Positions 1-6,363 of a stretch of 13,523 bases of DNA are shown piece by piece (within the stretch, counting starts at the first letter, position 1; every line of letters starts with the position of its first letter). The position numbers were made by a program, and so were the translations under genes. The stretch is taken from NCBI RefSeq assembly GCF_000313135.1, contig NW_004457288.1, positions 14,407 through 27,929 of the forward strand, written 5' to 3'. This DNA is from Acanthamoeba castellanii str. Neff (lineage: Eukaryota; Discosea; Longamoebia; Acanthamoebidae). The notes below the pieces were generated by a model that ran no database searches, had not been told where the DNA came from, and saw nothing but the letters and a program-made list of their open reading frames with translations.

Positions 1-547
1 ACGATTTTGACACATTCGCCAAGCCTCGACGAGAAGCTTGTCTCCCGCATCGACGATGTTCTGGGTCCGTACCTAAGAATTCTGTTTCTCTGTTTTTCAT
101 TCTTTCTGTTGGTCCCGCACTCACGCACATGACACGCACGCACGCACAGGTATCGACATTCCTCGGTTGATGGCAATGATCTCGCCGCCGAAGAAGGAGG
201 AGCCAGCGCCGCCACTTCAGCGACAGCAGTCCAATCCGTTCGGCGGCGCCGGCGGCGACGACAACCCGTTCGAGGACGAGCCCGAGGACGAGGACTACGT
301 GATCCGCGAGCGGGAGAAGGCGGCCTACGAGCGCCAGTTCCTCATGCTCAACCCGCAGGCTGGCAAGCTCAGCGGCGCGCAGGTCAAGACGGCGCTGGTC
401 GAGACGGGCGTGGCCACGGGCGTGCTGCGCAAGGTGTGGACCCTGTCCGACATCGACAAGGACGGCAAGCTCGACCTCGACGAGTTCGCCATCGCCCTGC
501 GGTACCGTCCGGCCCTTCTCCCATCTCTTTCGTGTGCGCGCTGTGCG

Positions 548-612
<65 letters not shown>

Positions 613-786
613 CGGTGGTGCGTGTGCGCACGACACTCACGCGTGGCTGTGGCTGTGGCCGTGTGTGCGCTGCACAGGCTGTGCGAGATTGCGAAGAAGT
701 CGCCCGAGAATCCGATTCCGTTCGAGATGCTTCCGGCCTCCCTGGTGCCCCCCTCCAAGATGAGCTTCTTCACCAACCCGCAGTAG
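1..786 (+). CDS. EHD-family membrane-remodelling protein, C-terminal part (partial at left edge), 3 exons
   Basis: EHD proteins are dynamin-like ATPases that tubulate endosomal membranes during endocytic recycling. Only the C-terminal part is in the window. Proposed exons are <1-64, 150-501 and 678-786, joined by GT-AG introns 65-149 and 502-677; both joins keep frame and restore family sequence (DDVLG/IDIPRLM and FAIALR/LCEIAKK). After the helical segment comes an acidic linker with two NPF tripeptides, then an EH domain with the conserved KVWTLSD and a canonical EF-hand loop (DIDKDGKLDLDE), ending LVPPSK as in EHD proteins. Stop is TAG at 784-786. Oddity: the family motif DFxxF is read in frame 3 at positions 3-17, whereas SLDEKL and all that follows is in frame 1, so one base appears extra near 18. 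It converges on the 944-1567 ORF. The family call is strong; the first 20 bases are uncertain. Confidence 0.85.
550..610. repeat. (GT)n microsatellite, about 30 units, inside EHD intron 2
   Basis: An uninterrupted alternating GT tract lies within the intron proposed at 502-677. It creates artificial Cys-Val and His-Thr reading frames on both strands that are not proteins. Its length is likely to vary between strains. Confidence 0.95.
617..683 (+). repeat. Left copy of a 67-bp segment from the EHD intron 2/exon 3 boundary
   Basis: This stretch covers the 3' end of EHD intron 2, the CACAG acceptor and the first bases of exon 3. Its reverse complement occurs at 9151-9217 with about one mismatch. 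This copy is the parent, because it sits in a working intron context. Confidence 0.85.
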
Positions 787-943
787 TCGTGGTGGTGGGT
801 CAGGTGGTCGGACTGGTATGGGCGGAGCACGTTTTGGGGTTGTTGATGATATAAAATTGATCGACACGTTGCCCCTTCTACGTAACAAACAAGTGGTGTG
901 GGTGTGTAAAATGTGTTTGTGTTTTGATCCATGGCCTGCGGGC
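787..943. other. Intergenic region between convergent genes
   Basis: This holds the 3' ends of the EHD gene (plus) and the 207-aa ORF (minus). An AT-richer patch at about 844-860 (GATATAAAATTG) may contribute to 3'-end formation; no perfect AATAAA is seen on the plus strand. Part of it, about 917-943, is also copied at 9111-9145, next to a run of C and a run of A. Confidence 0.5.
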
Positions 944-1567
944 TTACAGGCTGAGGGCGAGGGCGTCGACCAGCTCCGGAGCGAGTTCGGGGCACGCCTT
1001 GACGAGGCTGGCCAAGCCAGCCGGGCGGGTGTGCAGCGGAGGGAGCTCCGGCTTGTCGGGTCCGAGCAGGCCCGGTTCTTTGGCGGCCAAGTAGGAGCGG
1101 AACCGGAGAACATTCACGGGTCTGAGACACGACCTCAGCTGTTCTCCTTTGGCACTCGAGGAACGCATCCCGGAGGGATGGAACAACAAACCCGCCTCGG
1201 TGAGCGCGGTGTCGTAGGCCACCCGTGTCCAGGCATTCAGCCGTTCCTGCAGCGTCGCTGATAGCATTAGCCCACGCGTGGTGAACGACGCAGAGCCGGG
1301 GTTGGCGCTCCGGAATGCACTCATACCTGGAGCCGCATCAAGTTTGTGGTGGTCGCTTCGTCCAGAGGCTGCCTCTTGCAATCGAGCAGCCTTGAGATTC
1401 CGTGGTAGAGCCTGCATGACATGTGTGCCAATCAGTCGTGACACCAAACGGCCTTTTTCCGCACCTGATCTGCGCTGTAAGCTGACCACTGCATACTTGG
1501 CAAAGTCGCCCAAGTCGAACAGCTCAGGCTGCAGCATCTCCTCTGCGCGCTTGGGCTGTAAAGCCAT
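944..1567 (-). CDS. Unrecognised 207-aa protein, one exon; C-terminus duplicated in the window
   Basis: The frame is open from ATG at 1567 to TAA at 944, intronless and GC-rich at third positions. The product is Ala/Leu/Arg/Pro-rich and mostly soluble-looking, with no membrane segment or signal peptide. I recognise no catalytic motif. It starts MALQPKRAEE and ends in a helical LVKACPELAPELVDALALSL-type tail. The last 68 or so residues recur at 8904-9110 with one in-frame codon missing and mostly conservative or silent changes, which argues that the frame is or was protein-coding. The flank upstream of its start is shared with the other copy (segment B), and the retroelement sits further upstream. 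It could instead be a gene fragment of a multicopy family; function unknown. Confidence 0.6.
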   Translation of the reverse strand: MALQPKRAEEMLQPELFDLGDFAKYAVVSLQRRSGAEKGRLVSRLIGTHVMQALPRNLKAARLQEAASGRSDHHKLDAAPGMSAFRSANPGSASFTTRGLMLSATLQERLNAWTRVAYDTALTEAGLLFHPSGMRSSSAKGEQLRSCLRPVNVLRFRSYLAAKEPGLLGPDKPELPPLHTRPAGLASLVKACPELAPELVDALALSL

Positions 1568-1852
1568 GTCGTTGGTAGTGTAGTGTTTAGTGTTGTCCAG
1601 GTGACCACACGGCCCAACGGTAAAGATGTTGGCGTATGTACCACAGCACCGATGGCGTTTGGGGGCGCCAACTTCCAGTCCTGCCCATGTGACGCTGATA
1701 GCATCCAGCTTTAATAGGCGGCCTTAAGAGGGTGGGCGGCAACAATTCAAGGATGTCAATCTGGAGTTCAGGAGCACAGGAAAGCCATTGACATACAGCA
1801 GTGCACGCGATGGGGAAAAAGAGGCAAAGGGGTGGGAATGGTTGTTCTTGAT
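1568..1852. other. Upstream region of the 207-aa ORF, with segment B (1654-1686)
   Basis: No convincing gene is seen here. Segment B, whose reverse complement carries GGACTGGAAGTTGGCG, matches 8871-8903 with about two mismatches over 33 bp. The rest, up to the retroelement edge, has no match elsewhere in the window. It presumably holds the promoter of the minus-strand ORF. Confidence 0.5.
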
Positions 1853-1966
1853 TCAACAGTCATATACAACATCTCTATACATTACTAGCTTCCCTCAACA
1901 CAGCATTCACACTCTTGTTTGGCCTCACATCAAGAGATTCTCTGTGCATCTATATAGAGCCACTCT
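1853..1966 (+). repeat. Left terminal repeat (LTR core or TIR)
   Basis: It starts TCAACAGTCATATAC and ends GAGCCACTCT. It is followed by CTATATATGATACTCATCAC (1967-1986), the likely remainder of an LTR ending in CA. It is the reverse complement of 4255-4368 except for two adjacent differences near 1946. Confidence 0.9.
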
Positions 1967-1988
1967 CTATATATGATACTCATCACAT

Positions 1989-2001
1989 TGGCAACAATGG
2001 C
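1989..2001 (+). promoter_or_regulatory. Possible primer-binding site
   Basis: TGGCAACAATGGC begins four bases after the putative LTR end (CA at 1984-1985). A primer-binding site that starts TGG and lies a few bases after the 5' LTR is typical of LTR retroelements. The tRNA was not identified, so this rests on position and the first three bases only. Confidence 0.3.
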
Positions 2002-2007
2002 TACTTG

Positions 2008-2277
2008 ATGTCTAAGAAGGTGAAGGGCAAGCTGCCAGTTGAGGCAGAAGCAAAGGTTAGCAAGGAGGAGGAAGAGGAGGAGGAGGAGGTTGAAGGTGGA
2101 GAGGATGAAGAGGTGGGAGAGGTTACCAAGAAGGGGACAACAAAGGTGAGTTCAGCTGGTGGACAGTCAAGTCAGTTCAATGGGGCAATGATGCCCTGCA
2201 CTGATTTGGGGCCATCAGCCTGGACTATGATTGGCAAGTTGTGCAGGTGGTGGGCATGGATGTGCCCATGTCTATGA
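2008..2277 (+). CDS. Acidic 89-aa ORF at the start of the element, possible Gag remnant
   Basis: The first ATG after the putative primer-binding site opens an 89-residue frame. It has a basic start (MSKKVKGK), a run of eight Glu and more acidic residues, then Ser/Gly. No zinc knuckle or capsid fold is recognisable. Its position and charge pattern suggest what remains of a Gag N-terminus. Downstream, the +1 frame around 2210-2330 shows a hydrophobic stretch that could be decayed protease-region sequence, too weak to call. Confidence 0.35.
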   Translation: MSKKVKGKLPVEAEAKVSKEEEEEEEEVEGGEDEEVGEVTKKGTTKVSSAGGQSSQFNGAMMPCTDLGPSAWTMIGKLCRWWAWMCPCL

Positions 2278-2895
2278 TGGTGGATGAGGGCAGGGTCTCC
2301 ATGCAAGTAGTGGCTGGTGTGACTATTCTGCTATGTGTGGCAGTCTTTGTCTGCTGTGTGGTTGTGGGGGATGTCAGAGACACATGAGTGTTCCTGGTGG
2401 AGGAGGAGGCTGACAAGGAGCTGACAAAGTCAGGAGCAGTGGTGGCACACAGTCTCTGCTGGGTATTGTGGAGCAAGGGTCACATGACAGCCTATGTGCA
2501 TGTCATGAACCCAGAACTTGTGGTCATTTGAAATGAGAGGTCCAGTCATTTTGAAAAGTGATTTTGTTTGTGAGTTTAAGCTCATAAAAATGGTTTTGAT
2601 AACACAAAAATGGTTTTATAACATGACAAAATTGGATGCATCTTGAGATATGGCAGATCAAAATTCCATCATAATGAGAGATGTGATACTGTGACTGGGC
2701 CAGCAGTCAAAGTCAAATTAGTTTGGTGTGGTTGGCATAATGTGAGGATTACTGGGGTAGCCAGTGTTCTTTATCTTATTGGCATGGTGGCAATTGTCAT
2801 TGAGCACACACCTAGAGGAGGAAGCTTTTTTTCATGAATTGGGAAGTGAACAAAGGAGTTTATTTTAAAAGTTGGAAAGATTGGAAAGACAGAGT
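2278..2895. other. Decayed internal region of the retroelement
   Basis: Short plus-strand frames around 2390-2520, such as VEEEADKEL and TAYVHVMNPELV, resemble the linker between protease and reverse transcriptase in gypsy Pol, but stops interrupt them. The stretch 2540-2640 is AT-rich with a near-repeated AAAATGGTTTT. AATAAA is present on the minus strand at 2859-2864. No intact gene is seen. Confidence 0.35.
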
Positions 2896-3205
2896 TTAGT
2901 ATTCACTCCTATCCACATCAGAACCAGAGTGGAAAGGGGAAAGTGACCCAAGGTCAGGCAATTGGTCAATGTCAGAGTTGTGGCTTCTGTCCCTGCTCCA
3001 GCTCCTGCTGGCTCCTGCTCTTGTGGCACTTGTGTCACAATCCACAGCTGTGCTTGTGGCAGTCATTGTGGGCACTGCTGTGTCTGTGGGCGTGGGTGTC
3101 AGTATCCTCATGATCTCAATGCTTTCTCTTGTGCAATGGTTCCAAGTGAGGGGTTGTGGAGAGCTGAGACTGCTGTTGATTTTGAGAGTAAGTGATATAT
3201 TTCAT
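2896..3205 (-). CDS. Unrecognised minus-strand ORF inside the element, with downstream AATAAA
   Basis: On the minus strand a frame open from about 3205 ends TAA at 2896. It encodes a Thr/Pro-rich stretch, then a Ser/Arg/Asp-rich tail (SRSWSRDRSHNSD ... SDVDRSEY). An AATAAA follows about 30 bp beyond the stop, and a CAACAG splice-acceptor-like site lies near its upstream end. These together resemble the 3' exon of a small gene, but the sequence is low complexity and CpG-poor like the rest of the element. No family is recognised. Confidence 0.3.
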
Positions 3206-3429
3206 AACATACACATAAACAATGAAAAAAGGGCATGGGTGAATGAAAACCTGTGTAGGGGTGCTAGGAGCTGATGCCATGGAAGAAGGGTCAAGAAGAA
3301 GTGGAGGTACTGGATGAGATGTGGTGGTGGGTATGACCATGTGAGGTTGTGCAGCTGGGGGATGGATGCACTATGACCCCAACTGTGGGCTGGTGGGATG
3401 GAGGCCCCAGGACAAGATGGCTGGGAGTG

Positions 3430-3728
3430 GTGTGGTGATGGAGAGCAGCATGTTGGTCAAGGGTGGCAAGGCGTCTGGGAACAGTGTGGTGATGGAGAGT
3501 GGCATGTTGGTCAAGGGCAGCCAGGTGATGGAGAGTGGCGCAGTGGTCAAGGGCGGCTGGGCAGTGGTGAGCAGTGTGGCAACAGAGAGTGGCATATCAG
3601 TCAAGAGCGGCCAGGTGGTGGAGGTGGTGGAGAGTGGTGCAGTGGTCAAGGGTGGCCAGGTGGTGGTGAGTGGCACAGTGACAGAGAGTGGCATGTTGGT
3701 CAAGGGTGGCAAGGAGATGGAGAGCAAC
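3430..3728 (+). repeat. Minisatellite, about six units of roughly 36-54 bp, in frame
   Basis: Variant copies of a unit containing ATGGAGAGTGGCATGTTGG follow each other. The frame through them encodes variants of ESGMLVKGGK, including ESGAVVKGGQ and ESGISVKSGQ. Unit length differs by multiples of three, so the frame stays open into the integrase fragment downstream. Confidence 0.8.
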
Positions 3729-3788
3729 ATGGTGGTGGAGGAAGATGAAGCAGAGGAGGGCGAGGAGGCAGAGAAGGAGGAGGAGAGC

Positions 3789-4178
3789 AATGAGATCTTG
3801 GTGGCCAAGGTGTTCATAGAGGAGGTTGTGTGTTGGCATGGGGCGCCTGAGGCACTGCTCTTGGACCAAGGGCAACAGTTCTTGAGCAAGGTGCTCAAGG
3901 AGGTCAATGAGTTATTGGGTGAAAAAGGTGAACACAGCACCTTACCTCCCCCAGACAGACAGCCTGGTCAAACACTTCAACAGCACACTCAGCCTTGGCA
4001 ACACAAAGACCTTGGGCCACTCAAAGGTCTGTTGGCAAAGGTCACCAACAAGAAGCAGGACAACTGGGACCTCTACATGCCCTATGTGCTGTTTGCATAC
4101 TGCACAAGCATGCATGAGGCCACACAGGACTCCCCATTCTACCTCCTCCATGGTTGGGAGGCCAACCTACCTGGTTGA
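3789..4178 (+). pseudogene. Ty3/gypsy-type integrase core remnant, frame-broken and catalytically defective
   Basis: Three blocks match the retroviral-type integrase core in order: VFIEEVVCWHGAPEALLLDQG (frame 3), VNTAPYLPQTDSLVKHFN (frame 1), then WDLYMPYVLFAYCTSMHEAT ending DSPFYLLHGWEANLP (frame 3 again). Two frame changes, near 3920 and after about 3990, are needed to follow it, so it cannot make a complete protein. The second catalytic Asp (LLLDQG) remains, but the catalytic Glu expected in the (G)LVERFN motif is Lys (SLVKHFN). The first catalytic Asp and the zinc-binding domain are not visible. The fragment is continuous upstream with the minisatellite frame. Confidence 0.8.
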
Positions 4179-4254
4179 TGTGTTGGCTGGAGTCCTGATG
4201 GATGCCCTGGGAACCTCAACTCACCAGTATCAATTGGAACTTGTGGTCCAATAT

Positions 4255-4368
4255 AGAGTGGCTCTATATAGATGTGCAGAGAATCTCTTGATGTGAGGCC
4301 AAACAAGAGTGTGAATGCTGTGTTGAGGGAAGCTAGTAATGTATAGAGATGTTGTATATGACTGTTGA
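4255..4368 (-). repeat. Right terminal repeat (inverted copy of the left one)
   Basis: This is the reverse complement of 1853-1966. It is itself flanked by the inverted decamers AGAGTGGCTC (4255-4264) and GAGCCACTCT (4367-4376). The outer flank 4367-4394 is a direct copy of the sequence at 1957-1986. This arrangement is what an in-place inversion of the LTR core between the two decamers would leave. Confidence 0.9.
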
Positions 4369-4390
4369 GCCACTCTATATTTGATACTCA

Positions 4391-4879
4391 TCACACCCAC
4401 ACGCTATAACACACGTGAGGAGCACATGTTGCAGCGACCGTGCAGAGAGGGGGGGAAACCTCGTCAGTTCCCTGGACAGCGCCTTCCAGTGCTGCGTTTT
4501 GCTTCTTGCCTGCTCGAAGAGCACTTCGAGGTCCTACCAAAATACCACCACCACAGATGGAGTGGTGGGCACCCACAATTTCATCATCAATTAGATGGAG
4601 GTAGTAGGAATTACCCGAGTGGGTGGTGTGAAGCTCAGCATGGGTGATAGTGGAATGGAAGACAGCGGCCACCCCTGACAGTGGATCCTCCAGATACAGA
4701 TGCACAAACAGCTCTTACCACTTTAGGTAAGGAATCAACTGGGACCGCTTCAGGAGCACACTTGTCAGTTCCAGCCGAAGGGTATCTCTTTGGTCGGTGG
4801 TCATGCTCCTTGGGCGGAACCACAGCATCTCAGCTGTCACCTCTAAGCCGACAACCAGGATCACGTGAGCCAGCGCCAT
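4391..4879 (-). pseudogene. Possible gene remnant, minus strand, one in-frame stop
   Basis: From ATG at 4879 a frame reads MALAHVILVV ... LLKRSQLIPYLKW and meets TAA at 4715-4717. The same frame then continues open for another 108 codons (LFVHLYLEDPLSG ... LIDDEIVGAHHS) through segment A to 4391. Upstream, a perfect GTAAGT donor (reverse complement of 4891-4896) follows a short frame ending GPDGRKPGFFALTR, so this could be exon debris of a longer gene. A 45-nt GT-AG intron removing the stop is conceivable (GTAAGAG ... CTGTCAG), but it changes the downstream frame. No family recognised. Confidence 0.3.
4430..4552 (-). repeat. Segment A, left copy of a dispersed conserved segment
   Basis: The reverse complement matches 8684-8813 closely, including GCACTGGAAGGCGCTGTCC and CAGGGAACTGAC. 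Two frames stay open in both copies: one reads LRFASCLLEEHFEVLPKYHH here against LRFAPCTIEELFEDLPKYHH in the right copy, the other reads ALEGAVQGTD in both. It may be a 5' exon or a promoter/UTR segment shared by the duplicated genes. I do not recognise a domain. Confidence 0.7.
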
Positions 4880-5080
4880 AGAGTAATGTCACTTACCTTG
4901 TCAGTGCAAAGAATCCAGGCTTCCTTCCATCAGGACCTGGTCCATGGTGGTACCTGCTTCTCCTTCTTCAACCAAGGCCAGCAGCCTGTAAAATTCTTTA
5001 ACAAACTGGTGCGCAGCGTGGTGTAGAGCATAGCAACATCACACCAATCAATGAAGGAACAGAAAAGGAGCTTCATTACA
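4880..5080. other. Gene debris upstream of 4879 and 3' flank of the truncated repeat-protein copy
   Basis: Apart from the splice-donor-like site and a short minus-strand frame (HQFVKEFYRLLALVEEGEAG, about 4940-5000), nothing is recognisable. It shows no match to the region after the stop of the full-length paralogue at 8005. Confidence 0.4.
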
Positions 5081-5575
5081 CTAGAGGATGGGGGCGGTGG
5101 TGGAGGTGGTGGCGGCCCTGGCCGTGGCGGGGTCGACGCCCTCGGAGATGAGCTTGCCCTCCTCCTTCTTGAGCTCGTTGCCCGTGATCGAGCCCTGCAG
5201 CTGCTTCACGGCGCCCTTCAGCCTCTGGCCCATCGTGGGCTTATGCGCCGCCGTCGTGCCCAGCGCGCCCTCCCGCGCCGCCAGCGGCACGTCCCTCATC
5301 ACCGGAGTGGTCCCGCGGTGGCCCATCAGCCGCTCCTCCGTTGCCAGGGCGCGGCCGACGACTGGAATTTGAGGCAGCGGCTTCGCGTAGTGGAGCCCGC
5401 CAGCGGGGGCCGCGATGGTGACGGTGGGTTCGATGATGGGCGGGAGCATGACGGTGTGCTCCTGGTTGATCACCCGCTGCTCGGTCGTCACCTCCGTCTT
5501 GATCACCGGCTGGATGTGGTGCACCCGCTCGTGGATCACCGGCTGGATGTGGTGCTCGTGGTTGATCTGCACCGG
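5081..5575 (-). pseudogene. 5'-truncated paralogue of the 546-aa repeat/CsbD-like protein
   Basis: Reading from about 5575 to TAG at 5081, the frame matches the last ~190 residues of the 6364-8004 protein. It has one copy of the HHIQPVIHERVHHIQPVIKTE block, then a linker, then an almost identical tail (GQRLKGAVKQLQGSITGNEL, EGKLISEGVDPATAR, ending TTSTTAPIL). The linker is shorter and divergent, whereas the ends are nearly the same. The upstream three and a half repeats and the MSHHERK start are absent. Homology begins right after GTGCAG, which could be a splice acceptor, so a short upstream exon within 5576-5720 is possible; otherwise it is a truncated copy. The frame upstream is open to about 5713 but has only a TTG start. 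Confidence 0.7.
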
Positions 5576-6363
5576 GGCTTGGTTGGTGTTGGGTCGACAT
5601 CTGGTCACCGAGAGCCAACCGGAGTGAGTCAGTATCCCCCGACATTTGAGGCTTGTTTTAGCAAAACGCGTTGGTCGGCCAAGGTGCCATTCGGAGCAGG
5701 CGTTTGCAACCAATCACCTCCCTCCGCCTACCAGGGGTTGACTATTTGTCGACTGTCGTTCGCTCGAAACAAGGCTCAGAAAGGCAATGATCTTTGTGTC
5801 GACGGATTCCGGAAATTCAAATGGCACGTCTTCGATTGGCTGGTTGGAATCGATCTGTTTTTCTACACTTTTTTGCCCTTTTGCCAGGCAGCGTCGGAGC
5901 CTTTACTCCCCCATCTCAAGTTGTTAATTCGCTGAACCGACCCCGAGGCCAAAACCTTTTTATTGTCCGGACAAGGTGACGTCACACGCCACTCCTGTCC
6001 ACCACCCACGACCGGTGCGAGGTGGGATCGCGCTTTCCACCGCATTTCACCCCCAACCGGGCCGAATCTGCAGCGATGGGCGCCCGACCCTCTGGCCCAC
6101 GTGCCTAAAGGCCACCCACCCTTTCCCTTCCATTCTCATACTCAAACCCAGAACCCTCAACCTCATCCCCACTCCCAACACCAACCACACGCGCCACATC
6201 ACCCAGGTTCGGCTCTCTCGCCCACCTCCAACTTGGTTCCTGTGGATTGTCGTCGTTGTTGAGCGCACACGACAGGCATTAACCGCACACGCCCATGACA
6301 CACGCACACGCACTTACAAGAATGTGTTTGGAATGTGCCGTTGTGTTCTGCACGCAGTAGAAA
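5576..6363. promoter_or_regulatory. Spacer at the centre of the inverted duplication, probable divergent promoter region
   Basis: No convincing gene is seen on either strand. It contains a perfect TGACGTCA (5977-5984) and TTCCGGAA (5807-5814), the latter fitting two head-to-head heat-shock half sites. A CACGCAG immediately before the 6364 start and an AG|GTTCGG near 6205 could define a 5'-UTR intron, which is speculative. The 3' portion is rich in CACAC/ACGCAC and precedes the ATG at 6364. The long minus-strand frames here are shadows. Confidence 0.4.
5977..5984. promoter_or_regulatory. TGACGTCA palindrome (CRE/bZIP-type site)
   Basis: A perfect 8-bp palindrome lies about 380 bp upstream of the 6364 start and about 400 bp upstream of the truncated minus-strand copy. 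It is the consensus for CREB/ATF-type bZIP factors. Whether amoebozoan factors use it here is unknown. Confidence 0.3.

Larger units (their letters stand above)
1853..4394. mobile_element. Degenerate Ty3/gypsy-like retroelement remnant with inverted 114-bp ends
   Basis: The element is bounded by a 114-bp sequence at 1853-1966 whose reverse complement is at 4255-4368 (112 of 114 identical by eye). Inside lie a short acidic ORF, a minisatellite and a frame-broken integrase core. Composition changes abruptly: I count only about seven CpG dinucleotides between 1810 and 4401, whereas the flanks carry many per 100 bp, and TG/CA are abundant. No complete reverse transcriptase or RNase H was found, so it is internally deleted and non-autonomous. 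The ends may be short LTRs of which one has an inverted core, or true terminal inverted repeats of a DNA transposon using a gypsy-like integrase (Ginger type). I favour the LTR reading because a 28-30 bp segment ending GATACTCATCAC follows both end sequences in direct orientation. Confidence 0.75.

Noticed and set aside
167..1130. Long frames through the GT tract, giving poly-Cys-Val or poly-His-Thr proteins on both strands
   Set aside because: They arise from translating the (GT)30 intron; splicing at 502-677 gives the EH domain instead.
3430..3728. CRISPR-like array
   Set aside because: The repeats are contiguous coding minisatellite units without unique spacers, in a eukaryotic retroelement.
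1853..4394. Recent clean insertion with an empty site preserved in the right arm
   Set aside because: The right arm lacks the element between segments A and B, but about 160 bp of left-arm flank (1690-1850) is also missing there and no target-site duplication is visible, so it is not a true empty site.
5863..6045. 60-aa minus-strand frame in the central spacer
   Set aside because: It is short, has no recognisable features and lies in a probable promoter region.
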